A stretch of 64,000 nucleotides of DNA from Dermatemys mawii (GCA_007922305.1 ML677333.1:16886676-16950675); one strand, 5' to 3'. Positions 33,748 through 45,835 are shown, counted from the first letter of the stretch. Numbers and translations are program-made. The notes: generated by a model not told the origin, from the letters alone.

Positions 33748-36700
33748 GAAATGTTTTTATTGTTGAAAATATGTATCAGACAATATAAAGAGGCTTAAGA
33801 ACTAACATGCTCTGAAGGACACATACTTGGACAATTTCCCAAATGAGGCAAGGTCCCAGCAACATCCAATTAAAATGAAACCAATCACGCCTTCCTTCTC
33901 TATTGTCCTTAACTCTCTACAGAGTATCTTAATAAAATGACATTTAATGCACCTTTCCATTACACTTGAGTCAAGATTTCTATTTTTTCTCTTTTATTTT
34001 CAGTCAGGCTCTGAACACTTTCTGATCTTTCCCATGTCTTCTCCTTTCCCATTGGCACAACATCTGTATTTCTGTCTCCTTTATCTTTTCTAGAGCCCTT
34101 CTCATTCCCAGCACTGAATTTCCTAGTAAATCCCAAATATATGCTCTGACATCTTGGAGGGCTTGCAGTTGTTTTACAATAATCTGCTTACTCTGCTTTG
34201 CTTGTGATATACAAATGAGGGCAAAATTAATCACTATAATCAGTATTGCAGATCTCTTGTCTGGACTGTGAATCTTTCCTAGATATTCTATACTTGTTCC
34301 AAACATGAAATAGCTCTTTGGAGCAAGAAATGTACCTTGCTCTGTGTTTTGTAAAGCACCACATTTGGACAGAATTTACAATGAAGACACTTAGTGTATA
34401 TCCCCAGAGAAAGGTATTTTTCCCTAAAAATCCTCCTACCAAACCTTTCCTTCTGGTTTATTTTGTTTCCCAATCCTGAGACTTTTGCACCTACAAATAT
34501 TCCATTTTAGAATGTCTGTGAGAACTTTTTTTCTCTTTATATTCCATGAAACATAAAACCTCAGCAAGATCCTTAACCTAGCTCTGAAAACATCAAGACT
34601 ACATGAGCCACGACAGCAGTTTATTAACAGACCCCCAGCAGCAGCTTATCCTGTAGCCCACTGACTAAGGCACTGCCTTGTAATTAAGATTCACGTTCAA
34701 ATCCCTTCTTTGCAGATGGGAGGATTGAACAGGATCTCCTACATCTGAGGTGAGTGACCCAACTACTGGGCCCTTTACGGAAACTACAAATTTCAGGCCA
34801 TACTAAACATTTTGTTCAGCCCAAAATAGACTTGGCTGAAAAATTTCAAGATTTTCAAATTCAGTTCAACCTGAACCAATTTTTTGGAACTGCCAGAGAA
34901 CTGGGGGGAAAAAAATAAATTATTCTCTCAGCTCTACTCATAAGTTTAAAGTAAAGCAAATACCTTGTGGAATTAGGTCCTAAATCCTGAAGCACTTTCT
35001 CTCTTAAAGTCAATGGGAGTTATTTTACCAGCAAAAGGCTTCATAAATTGGACCAAGTGGTATCTGTTGATCCCTGTTCTCCCTTCTGCTCAGTTTTGGC
35101 TGGTGCAAAAATATCTTCCAGAATTCTTCTAGTTATATCAAGTTGGAACCAATGCTAGCTAACAAAAGGAGCTCTAATTTGTTCCTTAAAAATTCAGTTT
35201 TACCATTCATCATCTCAAGAATAAAGCCCATACAAATAGCCAAATAATTAATTTGAAACTTAATTACGTCATGAATTTAACATCACTTTGTGTTTGCAAA
35301 TTGTTTATGAAGTATTCCTGATTGCTTCTCATGGAATCTTTATTCTTATGTATCCAGTATATAGTTTGTGATCAAATTCTAGCCTCAAAGTTGCTTGTAT
35401 ACTGTTTATTTTAACTCTGTTATCTGTGGTGTGTGATCACTGAAGTATGTAGCATTGCTTCTGCTCCCAAAATGGATAATTGAAACTTTAAGTGGGAGAA
35501 TGATAATGATCAGAAGATAAATAATGCACTATTAGTTATGAATAACCATTTATGATCAAATCAGTGAATCTTCAGGAATTTGTGAACATTTTCACAAATA
35601 GTGGTCATTCCAGTACAATTCTATGAAGAATGGCAGAGTTAAGATAAGTTAGTTTCTTCAGGAGCAAGCCACAATTATACTATGACAAGGAAAACAATGC
35701 ATTTTGAAAAATAAAATGTCCATTATAATCAAAATCAATAAAGCAGGAGACAACTGCATTTAAAAAGCTCCGCCAACACGTGCCGTTAAGTAGATTTAAA
35801 ATTCTCCTAACGAACTAGAGAGGGAATGCACTTTAAATCCTCTAGTGTCCAAAGCTTTTACAGCTAGTGCACTCCTTTTACTTCTGCTTGCCTGATTTTA
35901 GCTATTTAGTGGTTCAGTCTTATAAACCAACCCTTATATATTCCTGCAAAGTCTACATGGCTGATGCTACTTGGGGGACATTCTTCACTGTCTTTAAGAA
36001 AATAACTTTTAGCCAAAGTCCTAGATCATGCAGCACAGCCTGAGTAAACAGATTAGGCATATGGGAAACCTACTCAGGTTGGGGTGGAAGAAGTCCTCTC
36101 TCATAAGGTGTGGATTCTCTGTGAGGCAGTCACTGAGTCCCACCCCATAACTGGGCTTAGCCCAGTGGCTCTGTGAAGTCATAGATACACTTGACCTATC
36201 ACCCACAAAACCCTTGTACATTAGGGTGGAGGTTCACAAAACAAAGATCCTTTATCATGCACCCAGGGCTGTGGAATCAGACTGTGCCCACTGCCTTCCA
36301 TAGCAATAGTTTTAGGGATGGTGGTGGTATGATTTCCTACTTTTTTCTTCCACTTCTCTTAAAGATCTTATGAAATAGAAAGGTGCAATAATTAAAAAAA
36401 ATGGTTCAAATATCTTATTGCTTATGTCATTTTGAAAAAGTTAGTTCTAGAATGCTGGGAGAAGTGGCCCTGTAAAAATTCTAATATTAATCATAGTGTA
36501 CATAGATTTCTTTTCATTAGCACCATTCCCCATTGGTTTACAATCACTTACAATGGGAATACTATCCCCTTAAAATGACTGGAGTCATCTAGGAACAGAA
36601 GTATGTTCCTTCAGTTTTCCTTTGAGTTTTATTAAAATTTGTCCCTACTACTAGCTAATAATATAAATGAAGACTCTGCACATGATGTGCTTTTTGTATT

Positions 36701-38170
36701 GTTTAAAATACAAGGGATTTTGCAAAAACAACAGACCATCAAAACATACAAACAGATTGGCATTCAAATGTGGTATAGTCAATATGATGCCCTCATATTT
36801 CCTCTTCTACTTTGTATACTCCATGAACATTCTGCAAGCTGAAACTGTATCTCTCTTTAGCATGCTGGGATCATATTACAAAAGCATTACTTGGCTGCTT
36901 TCTTCCACAGGAGCATCTGCTCAGCTGACAGTCCCTAGTGTACCAACTTTGTTTTGTCCAAGGCACCAAATGTGAGTAATGGATCTGGCTAAGCGTGATA
37001 ATGAATGATGTAATTGTCAAAGGGGTTTAATTATCAGAACATTACATGTGGGATTATTTTATAGTACAGTTTTTTAGTTCACTTACAGGCAGTCTTGAAT
37101 TTTCACAATTCACTACAGTGAACTGCATCCATCTAAGTAGTCATCAGATTAACATATTTATCCAGTGTCTAGAAGAGTGGAAGGACAGGGCTGAAGCCCA
37201 GTTTGCAAATTCTAGAAGGAGATGATCTATATTGCTCTATAAAATGACCATCAAAGCACTTCTGGGGATAACATATATCCAGATATCCTACAAGAAGCTT
37301 TTTAAATATCTAAGACCTCAAAACCACAAGGCACTCAAACACATAGTAAAAGTTTTACAGTAAGTGAAAGTGATGATTACTCAGCATCCCCTTACACAAT
37401 TCTTCTTGGGTTCAAAGAAGTCTGAATAATATACAGTAGTACTGTACTGTATACATCATCTGAGAACAGCTATAACAAATGTGGGAAAGCCTCAGAGTGA
37501 AAATGCTCTACTGTATTCTGTACCTGCCCTTGAAACAAGTATCCAAATACAAAGGCTTCTATCATACAGTATCTTCACAAGCCATGCTTAGCCCAAAAGC
37601 TCTCTCCAGTCCCTTTTTTTCCCTCAGTAGCATGTAGTGAACATTGCAAGAGGGGGCATTTATAGGCAATATCATCAGTCACTGGATATATTTTCTATGG
37701 GACACAAAACGAGGCAAAATACATACAGGGGTATTGAGCAGATAGTACACTCCATAATGGTTCCTGGGCAGCACTTAGTACAATGGCTCTCTGATAGCTG
37801 ACTGAGGCCTTTGGCCATTATAACAATACAGATAATAAACAAACAAATACATAAATAAATACTGTGTGCTCCCCTTCCTCCCAACCAGTGTTAATGAAAA
37901 GCAGAGCAATCGTTATGAAGTATCTATTGTAGCTTGTTACACTAACACATACTGGGTTCTTATACTCAGGAAATGCAACAGTGGGATTGTGCCAACTCTT
38001 GATCTCATGCATGTCAGCATGTGAAACATCCAGAAGCTAGCCCAAGCAATCTTCTTCCTTTGATTAGATGGATTAGTACGCTAATCTGAGGGATATTCCA
38101 TGAATGCAGTAGCATGTTTTGAAAAGGATAGTGGTTTAGTTATAGAAGGGAATGGGGAGTCAATTTTCTG
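33748..38170. other. long unannotated stretch
   Basis: About 4.4 kb with no recognised coding sequence. A SINE-head-like phrase (GTAGCCCACTGACTAAGGCA, then TTCACGTTCAAATCCC, then CTCCTACATCTGAGG) lies at 34645-34770. A CATTGACTT-like phrase (AAGTCAATGGGAGTTATTTT) lies at 35010. A palindrome-like stretch (ACAGTAGTACTGTACTGT) lies near 37432. Confidence 0.35.
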
Positions 38171-38189
38171 GAGTCTAGCTCTGCCACAA

Positions 38190-38350
38190 ACTCCCAGTAT
38201 GATTTTGATCAACCAAATATATGCTAAAAGAAAAACTATGAAGTGTACCTGCTGACACTGGTAGCCAGTGTAGTCCAGAGATCATGGCTATCATTGGTTC
38301 TCCCAGGGGAAGGTCATACCACTGTGTTCTGCAATGGGGCAGAATATGAC
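38190..38350 (-). mobile_element. L2/CR1-like LINE fragment
   Basis: The minus strand encodes MISGLHWLPVSAGTLHSFS, which matches the LHWLPV motif near the C-terminus of the reverse transcriptase of L2-group LINEs. It is short, with no further domain visible. The family call is from the motif alone. Confidence 0.45.
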
Positions 38351-39900
38351 TCGTTTTTGAGGTTACTCTGCAACAAAGCACACACCAACAGCTGATCATC
38401 AAGGTAAACCCCCCCACAACCAACCAAACAAACAAAAAAACAGATCTCCTGACAAGGTTTACATTCAGAAAGGAAAACAAATTCTAAATCTTTTATATAT
38501 GTACAAGCCATTCTTGTATATATATACACCTAAGATTCCAGGATTATCTCTCGGTCAAAATGACCTTTTTGTTGCACACCTTATCTTTTCGCCGAGGGTA
38601 GATTCCATCAAGAGATGGAGCTATAAATGAACAGACAATAGTCTCCACTGTCTTATCTGCATTGTGCTTCAAACTCCCACGGTCATCAATTTCCCAGGGG
38701 AAAAAAAAACCTAGGATCAATGAATGTCCAGCAAGTTCAACAAGCATAGAACAAATCTTATTAAACTTTGGATCCATCCATTCAAAACTAAGGAATGGGC
38801 TTGGTCTAGTCAGTGCATCAGTGGTTTTCTGCTACAGAATGCTGCATGGCCAAATGGACCTGGGCTGGTAGACTGAAAGTCTGCATGCTTCTCATTGCTT
38901 CCTGTGTTAAGTCTACAACTCAGTAGTGTCATTTTCATATAATCAAATGTTTCTGACCTTTGTTTATATAAGATTGAAACTGAAATGAGTCATGACACAG
39001 CCTCCTTGAGAAAATACCAAACCAATGTAGATCAACATCCCAAAGTCCAATATTATAGTTACAGATATTAGCATTACACCCACCACAGTTTTACTTTTTA
39101 TTTGTAAATTTATGACTCTACCAATCTACTGCCTTATGTAACTACAATTTCAATATGCGACTAAAATTAAGTGGAAGGTGCTGCACATTATTGAACCAGC
39201 TTTTAAAATAGAAAATGCCTTAAACTGTGATGAAATAATTTTTTCCCAGGGTAGTAAAAATTGTAATTTTACCTGGTAAATGCCATGTCATCCCTGCAGC
39301 AGGAGACTGTAACTGACTCTCCTACTCTATGGATTGGGCATAGAGAGGGGAGACACGATACACACTTACCTGTAACATACATCCCTTGGACAGAGAAAAC
39401 TCTTATTAGGTCTAAGGCCTACAGCAATTAAAATCCCAGACAACCTCACACTTATGTGATGCTAACAAACCAGAGATTCCCAGAGCTATAAACATAAGCC
39501 TGTGGCTAAGAAGCCAGGGTCTCAAGTTGAAAGCTGTAACAGATCCACATCCTCTATGGACTGGACACAGAAGGAAACACATAGCTCAAACCGAGCAATG
39601 CACTATACACACACACGTAAAGCAACTAATAATGTGTGTAAATACTACATGCATATGCTCACAAATTAGTCAGTTTTTTAACTGTGCATTCATTTTGTGG
39701 AAAATGGGTCTAACTACTGACTTCACTGGAGGTGTAGGAGAGCACATTTGGTCCAGTATCATTACTTGGTTTTTGTTGTTAAAATTGAAATGTTGGATAT
39801 ATATGTAAAAAAATGACCCTTCCTTGCCTCACTGAGCCATATGATATATTTTACTTCTCAAAATAGGTCAGAGTGAAAATTTCCATGTGCATTACAGTTT
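38351..39900. other. unannotated stretch
   Basis: AT-rich with a (TA)n tract near 38490-38530. A TTCTTATTAGGTCTAAGGCC phrase occurs near 39402. No gene is supported. Confidence 0.4.
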
Positions 39901-39904
39901 GTGG

Positions 39905-40207
39905 CAAAGGCTCTGACTTTTGTTTTAGCCAATAGGTGTTCCTCTCTGCCCACTCCCTACCATGTGGCAAGTAGTAGTGGCCTTGGGGGAAAAGGCCAAG
40001 TGGGGCCGTGACCTTAGGTAGGGGGGTGGAAGAGACCCGGCGGGGTGGGGCCTCAGGAGGGAGTGCAGGGGAAGCAGGGGGCACACAAAAGAAGCACAAA
40101 AAGCAGTGTCACACAAAAGATTAACCTAGCCCTACAGGTGCTCAGCACCCCCTATATTTTTTTATGGGTGCTTGGGTCCTGGAGCACTCACAGAGTCAGC
40201 GCCTATG
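39905..40207. mobile_element. hAT-like MITE, same family as 24732-25154
   Basis: The complement of the right end is CATAGGCGCTGACTCTGTG and the left end is CAAAGGCTCTGACTTTTG, matching the termini of the element at 24732. The interior has CTACAGGTGCTCAGCACCCC and GGAGCACTCACAGAGTCAGC. It is about 303 bp and GC-rich. The flanking 8 bp do not match clearly, so the target duplication has decayed or the left edge is imprecise. Confidence 0.65.
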
Positions 40208-40383
40208 CTTTGGAAGAACTAAATACATTGCCCCCTGCTCCATCTCACACTCACAAATTCATTGTCTTTCATACCACAGTAGAGTGGAAAAAACTACTTG
40301 AAAGAGGCCTTGTCTGGTCATTTGAAACTGTGCAAGGGTGTTAGTTTTGACAAAGAGTCCTGTGGCACCTTAAAGACCAACTA

Positions 40384-40437
40384 AAGTATTGAAGCATAAG
40401 CTTTCGTGGGCTAATACCCACTTTGTTGGATGCATGC
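40384..40437 (-). ncRNA. hammerhead ribozyme remnant in PLE 3' region, probably inactive
   Basis: Read on the minus strand: CCAACAA (where an active hammerhead has CUGANGA), stem II GTGGG-TATTAG-CCCAC, the invariant GAAA (40402-40405), then a minimal stem III GC-TTAT-GC and a following TT. Penelope-like elements are known to carry such short type I hammerheads. The core here differs from CUGACGA at U4, G5 and G8. The last two are catalytic, so this copy should not self-cleave. I identify it from the fold plus the surrounding element, not from a covariance search. Confidence 0.6.
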
Positions 40438-40536
40438 AGTGGAAGTATCCAGGGGCAGGTATAAATAGGTAGGCAAGAACCAGGTTAGAGATAACAAGGT
40501 TAGTCCAATGAGGCTGAACCAGCTTGCTATCTCTAA

Positions 40537-41830
40537 TCAGGGAGGGTGAGGTGTTCCTCTAGCAGCTGAACTGGAGGTGTAAATAGCGAGAGAAGAGAAA
40601 CTGCTCTTGTAGTTAGTTAGCCATTCATAATCCCTATTCAGTCCTGAGTTGATTGTATCAAATTTGCAAATGAATTGCAGCTCTGCAGTTTCTCTTTGCA
40701 GTCCGGTCTTGAAGGTTTTTTGCTGCAATATGGTGACTTTTAAATCTGTAATTGTGTGTGCAGGGAGATTGAAGTGTTCTCCTACAGGTTTTTGTATATT
40801 GCCTTTCCTGATAGCTGATTTGTGTCCATTTATCCTTTCTCGTAGGGACTGTCCAGCTTGGCCGATGTACATAGCAGAGGGACATTGCTGGCACATAATG
40901 GCATATATTACATTGGTAGATGTCCAGGTGAATGAACCAGTGATCGTGTGGCTGATCTGATTACGTCCTGTGATGGTATTGCTGGTGTAGATATGTGGGC
41001 AGAGTTGGCATTGAGGTTTGCTGCATGGATTGGTTCCTGAGTTAGAGTTATTATGGCGCGGTGTGCTGCTGCTGGTGAGAATATGCTTGAGGTTGGCGGG
41101 TTGTCTGTGGGCCAGGACTGGCTTGCCTCCCAAGGCCTGTGAAAATGAGGGATTGTTGTCCAGGATGGGTTGTAGATCACTGATGATGCATTGGAGAGGC
41201 TTTAACTGGGGACTGTAGGTGATGGCCAGTGGTGTTCTGTTGTTTTCTTTCTTGGGCTTGTCTTGCAGCAGCAGGCTTCTGGGTACACGTCTGGCTCTGT
41301 TGATCTGTGTCCTTATTTCCTTGTGCGGGTATTGTAGTTTTGAGAAAGCTTGGTGAAGATCTTGTAGGTGTTGGTCTCTGTCTGAGGGGTTGGAGCAAAT
41401 ACGATTGTACCTCAGTGCTTGGCTGTAGACAATGGATCGTGTGGTGTGTCCGGGATGGAAGCTGGTGGCATGAAGGTAGGCATAGCTGTCGGTAGGTTTT
41501 CGGTATAGGGTGGTTTTGATGTGGCTGTCATTAATTTGCACTGTGGTGTCTAGGAAATGGTCCTCCCATGTAGACTGGTTCAGGCTGAGATGGATGGTGG
41601 GGTGGAGGCTGTTGAAATCGTGGTGGAATTCTTCCAGAGTTTCTTTCCCATAGGTCCAGATGATGAAGATGTCATCAGTGTAGCGCAGATAGAGAAGAGG
41701 CATGAGTGGACGAGAGCCGAGGAAGCATTGTTCCAGGTCAGCCATAAAGATGTTGGCATACTGTGGGGCCATGCGGGTGCCCATAGCGGTGCCACTGGTC
41801 TGGAGGTATATATTGTAGAAGGGGCGTGAG
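40537..41830 (-). CDS. Penelope-like element protein fragment: reverse transcriptase C-terminal half plus GIY-YIG endonuclease
   Basis: The open frame runs 473 codons to the stop at 40537. The first 40 or so codons come from flanking and duplicated out-of-frame DNA, so native sequence begins near residue 43 (HSRPFYNIYLQTSG). Residues 54-77 hold TSGTAMGTRMAPQYANIFM, RT motif 4. Residues 93-101 hold YTDDIFIIW, the catalytic Asp pair of motif 5. Residues 312-322 (CSKPQCQLCPH) form the Cys/His finger found between RT and endonuclease. Residues 351-383 contain IYAIMCQQC and MYIGQAGQSLRERINGHK, the GIY-YIG nuclease with its conserved Arg and His, and ETAEL (423-427) holds the likely acidic residue. 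Reverse transcription and target nicking are the known roles of the family. With no N-terminal half it cannot mobilise alone, but the lack of internal stops suggests a fairly recent insertion. Confidence 0.85.
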
Positions 41831-41902
41831 TGGACGAGAGTTGAGAAAGCATTGTTCCAGGTCAGCCATAAAGATGTTGGCATACTGTGGGGCCATGCAG
41901 GT
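41697..41902. repeat. partial tandem duplication at the 5' end of the PLE
   Basis: GAGTGGACGAGAG at 41704 recurs at 41828, and the match continues through GCATTGTTCCAGGTCAGCC to GGGGCCATGC. The offset is 124 bp, not a multiple of three, so the second copy is out of frame. Confidence 0.88.
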
Positions 41903-42080
41903 GTTAGTTTTGTATCAGAGCTTAACTCCCAGCCAGCAGAATGAAAATGAAGGAACAATTTAGAAGATAAGATTTAGTGCCCCAAACAGGGAGATCCTAT
42001 TCTGAGTCACAAAACTGTAAATATTACTTTGCATTTACACTGATATATGGTCATTGCTATACGGTCATTTACCTTGCCCA
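41903..42080. other. unannotated flank of PLE
   Basis: AT-rich DNA with no recognised feature. Confidence 0.4.
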
Positions 42081-42084
42081 GCAA

Positions 42085-42245
42085 GGTAAGGCTCAATGAT
42101 TAGAGCAGAAAACTAGGATTTAGGTTCTAACTCTTGTCTCTAACATGGACTAGCTGAGGCTGCACCTCAGTTTATCTACTGGTAAAGCGGACATCATAAA
42201 GTTTACTCACCTTTGTATAGGTTAAAGTTGAGACATACAGATGAA
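42085..42245 (+). mobile_element. MIR/CORE-type SINE remnant
   Basis: Contains GCTCAATGATTAGAGCAGA (tRNA-like head), then GGTTCTAACTCTTGTCTCT, CTGCACCTCAGTTTATCTAC and TGGTAAAGCGGACATCATAA, the MIR order. Degraded. Confidence 0.62.
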
Positions 42246-42394
42246 AGGAACTAAGTATTTTTAAGCAGCATACATATAGCCAAATCCAGAAGTCCTTACT
42301 CACAAAAGACTACTTTCTTCCATAGGGACTTGTCTGTGTAGGGGAGTGAGTTAGGATTTAACCCCTAGATTAAAATGTCTACTGGCGCAAGAAT

Positions 42395-42505
42395 ATGTGG
42401 CCCCAATTCTGCAAAGTGCTGAGGGCCCTCAATTCTCACTGAAGCAAAGAGCACATAGAACCTTGCAGGAAGCATTGATGGGATCAGGCTCATTCTCCTT
42501 GCAGT
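42395..42505. repeat. old palindromic dispersed repeat
   Basis: CCCCAATTCTGCAAAGTGCT, GAGGGCCCTCAATTCTCACT and CAGGAAGCATTGATGGGATC match the recurring phrase set (generic turtle form: agtgctgagcgccctcaactcccattgacttcaatggg). Short and diverged. Confidence 0.35.
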
Positions 42506-44284
42506 CTCTCCTCTGGGGTGCACATCTAGGAAATACCCCATCCTCCACTGCTTCATTTTTTCTCCACAAAATTATATTTGAAAATGAAAAATCACCAGTT
42601 CTGCAGTCAGTGCATTCGGAAAAAGCACCAGAACTAAACACCCAATCAAATCCGGTAACACTTCACAGTCAGACACCTTCCTACTCACTCACCCCACATC
42701 TTCACCCAAGAAGTAGCATTGGGAAGGGTGAGAATAAAATGGCATTTAAGTGTTTTTTTCCTCCAAAGCTTTTACAAAAAGCTTTTAAAATGAGGTTTAT
42801 GGCTCTTCACTGACAGGAACATTATCTGTTTCACCCTATTGAATGTAATAAAGCACTGTACACCACTTTGGTGATTTCTAAACTCAGATTATGCCCTGTG
42901 AATTATGGGTAATCTCCTAAAAAACACCCATACACACAGTTTCTTGGTGTAGATTTTGAATGCTAGCATACGGGAACATCCTTCAGAATTCTCTTCAAAA
43001 TGAAGCAGCTTTGGATAGGCAGTGTCCTATGTTCTTCTACTAGATTTTTATAATTCAGAACACACCGGCTGTTACTAGATACTTGTTACACTCAATCATC
43101 CGTGGTCTTGTGTGATTCTTTTTTGTAGCCATTAGTAGAAGACAGGACTCATTGCTGACTATGAAACATGTATGGAGACATGCTGGATTTCTCAAATTAC
43201 TGTAACTGTGAATAGAGTGTCAGTATCTGCTAGGCAATGGATACTGGGTACCATGTAGTTTGCTATCTACATGGGGTCTCTGCTCCAGAAATGTCTCAGC
43301 TTAAATGATTCATGAAGCTATTCAAATTGGAGTACTACACATCTAATGCTAAAAAAGGAGTGCTTCTCTCTAGGTTTAATTCAGCGTTGTATAACACTCC
43401 ATACTGCCAGCTACTGATCTAATGTAATTTGTTGTGACCCATGCAGTCAAGTGCAACATTTCATTTTTGGATCAGATATGTGCTAGCACAGGTGATAGTG
43501 GGTATCAGAACTGATCTTCTGCTAGAAGCAATTGGTATGTATGAGCTGTTAAAACTAGAACTGATGATGGAAATTCCATTTCATGAAGGACTTTGATGTT
43601 TGTCTTCATTCTGATTAGGTACAACATCTGTAAATTTAGACGTTATCCATAAAAAAAAAGTCCCAGAAAAAATATTTTAGGTCGACAGAAACATTTTGAT
43701 TTGACTTCTAAAAATTTTATATTGTATTGTGATAAGACATTTTAAAAAATTAAACAAGAAGCTCAAAAACAAACAAACCCCAAATATTTCATTCTACAAA
43801 TACTGAAATGGCAGTTTTGACATTGCCAGAACTTCCCCCCATCTCACCTCCCAATTTTTTTCTCCTAAATTACGTTTTGGCAAATTCAGCATGAGTGTTT
43901 TGGCAAAGAAACTTCATTCTTGGATGAAAAATGATTGTATCAGAGTTTCTGACCCATTCTAGTCAAACATATATTATTTGTCCTTATTGAGGCTCCAATT
44001 CAGCAAAATGTGTAACCAACCCCTCCCTATTCAACAAACACTTAAATACATACTTAAAGTTAATCATGTGCTTATGTTCCTTTGTTGTCAATGGGTCTTA
44101 AGCATGTTCCTAAAGTTAAGCATGTGATCAGCCAAATAGGGATGGACTGCTAAATCACACATATTCAGCACTAGCTAATCTTGTACCTTTTGTTAGCATT
44201 AACCAGTAAGAAGGGAAATATTACATCATCATAACCAAAGTTATTTATTTTGGCTCTTGATTTTAAATAAATATTTTTAGTGAA
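42506..44284. other. unannotated stretch with old repeat phrases
   Basis: Two AT-rich intervals (43630-43930) resemble decayed palindromic AT-rich MITEs. The interval 43985-44130 has CTCCAATTCAGCAAAATG, TTAATCATGTGCTTATGTTC and TTGTCAATGGGTCTTAAGCA, matching the dispersed CATTGACTTCAATGGG repeat. No gene is recognised. Confidence 0.35.
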
Positions 44285-44345
44285 CTAAATATTTATCGGA
44301 GCGGGGACTTAAACCTGAGTCTCTCATTACGCATGTGAGTACCCT
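44285..44345 (-). mobile_element. SINE head remnant
   Basis: The plus strand reads GCGGGGACTTAAACCTGAGT then CTCTCATTACGCATGTGAGT, the complement of a tRNA-derived head with a B-box-like GGTTTAAGTCC. A plus-strand head-like stretch, CAGCCTGGTGGCCAGAGC with GGATTCGACTTCCTG, follows at 44449-44510. Both are short. Confidence 0.4.
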
Positions 44346-45320
44346 AATCATGGGGTTAGAGAGTCATTCTCACTCTTCCTGGCAAATGAATATTTAAATT
44401 ATGTATACAAAGTGGAACTAATCCCAGAGGAGAAAGAGAGAGACGCCACAGAATACTCAACAGCCTGGTGGCCAGAGCATTTATGTGGGAGGCCTGGATT
44501 CGACTTCCTGCTCTCATCCAGCCTAGTGGGAAGTCAGGCCTGCACCTCCTTCATCCCAGATGATTGCCCTCACCGCCGTGTGATTGGCCACAGTGAGGTT
44601 GTTGTCATCACAAGAAAGGGCTGACCTGACTTAAGGAGCGACTGCTCAAGACAATCTGCCACCCTCAGCAGAACACCAGTGTACTCCCCATTTCTATTTC
44701 TCCCTGAGAAGTTCCATAGCCATAGCTTTTAAGTGAGAGTTGAAGTGACCATAAAATGCCTACAACATAAAATGCCTACAGCATGCATGATACAATATTT
44801 TCTACTGATGCAAAGCTTTGACACCTATCTGCATCTTTAGGTGCCAGATAGCTTTAAGAATCTGCCCCCGCTCCCAATAATGATTGGCATAAATCATTTT
44901 GTTTAAACACAAAAATAATAAATGGTGGGTTCTTTGTCTTCTGGTTTCAGAACCTTCACATGCTTGTTGCTCATGTTTACAGGCTTTTATCTGTAAAAGA
45001 TTGGTATTTTTTAAAATGACAGCTGAGATTCTAAGAAAATCACATGCTGCCAGGTGGTGAGACTGTGAACCCTCCCCCACTAAATATCACAAAAGCTGAC
45101 AAGACTGAGAGGCTCATATTTTATCTCTGGATTTCCTGGGTTCAGTCCCTAGCAAAAGACCAAGATGACTTGGCCAAGTCCTCATCCCAGCTAGCAATGT
45201 TCCTCTGTGATAAAAACAAAACAACAACAAAGGAAAAAAACTGCAGGAGTAAAAAGAGAATGCAGGCAGAAGTCCAGCAACAGAGTGGGGGCTACCCAGT
45301 TTATTGCACCTAATGCTGCA
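44346..45320. other. unannotated stretch with a 17-bp tandem repeat
   Basis: ATAAAATGCCTACAACA followed by ATAAAATGCCTACAGCA lies near 44753-44786. No gene is recognised. Confidence 0.4.
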
Positions 45321-45369
45321 TACGGGCAGGTGGCATATGTGCACATTAGGTTCAAGTTCCTCCCGGCTC

Positions 45370-45835
45370 TTAGAGACTGTGTATGGGCTTTGAGACCAGG
45401 GTGGCTGATCTGGAGGAGCTAAGGCAGACAGAGAGGTACATAGATGAGACTTTCTGTGGGTATGTCTTTGCTACCTGTCCGATCGGCGGGTAGTGATCGA
45501 TCTATCGGGGATCGATTTATCAGATCTCGTTTAGACGCAATAAATCGATCCCCAAAGGTACCCCCTGTCGACTCCAGAACTCCAGCTTGCCAAGAGGCAC
45601 AACCAGAGTTGACGGGGGAGCCCCCTGCCGCCATGAGGACGCCAGGTAAGTTGACCTAAGATGCGCTGACTTCAGCTACATTATTCACATTGCTGAAGTT
45701 GCGTATCTTAGGTTGCCTCCCCCCAGAGTAGACCAAGCCTGTGACACAGTAGAACGGTCTCACCCTCTGTCTGACAGCCTCCGTGCTGCTGAGGAGGATG
45801 AAAGTCTCAGGGAAGAATTGTAGGCCTGAATCTTA
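45370..45835 (+). pseudogene. coiled-coil ORF1-like fossil, split by MITE copy C
   Basis: One frame reads RLCMGFETRVADLEELRQ and TERYIDETFC up to 45458, then, after the 281-bp MITE, resumes as DTVERSHPLSDSLRAAEEDE. The joined frame is open over the junction when the element and one copy of a short direct repeat (TGTG) are removed. The heptad-rich VADLEELRQTER stretch suggests a coiled coil of the kind seen in ORF1 or Gag-like proteins of retroelements. Which family it came from is unclear. No motif beyond this is recognised and there is a stop just upstream. Confidence 0.4.
45459..45739. mobile_element. hairpin MITE family, copy C
   Basis: Starts GGTATGTCTTTGCTACC and ends AGAGTAGACCAAGCC. 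Block order and sequence are close to copy A, including GGGGATCGATTTA and TAAATCGATCCCC, though the inner arms are damaged (GATCT against AGACG). Flanked by TGTG (45455-45458 and 45740-45743), a short possible target duplication. It lies inside the coiled-coil fossil. Confidence 0.78.

Larger units (their letters stand above)
40350..41899 (-). mobile_element. Penelope-like retroelement (EN+ PLE), 5'-truncated
   Basis: A 1550-bp insertion on the minus strand. It is flanked by GGTGTTAGTTTTG at 40337-40349 and 41900-41912, a 10-13 bp target duplication. It carries the C-terminal half of a PLE polyprotein (see the CDS), a 3' region of about 190 bp, and a hammerhead-ribozyme fold. At its 5' end a piece of about 80 bp of coding DNA is repeated: 41821-41902 copies 41697-41778 with an offset of 124 bp. 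Partial tandem duplication and 5' truncation are typical of PLE insertions. Confidence 0.88.

Noticed and set aside
40537..41958. The full 473-codon frame as the native PLE protein
   Set aside because: The first 40 or so residues come from flanking and out-of-frame duplicated sequence, so only the part from about residue 43 is treated as native.
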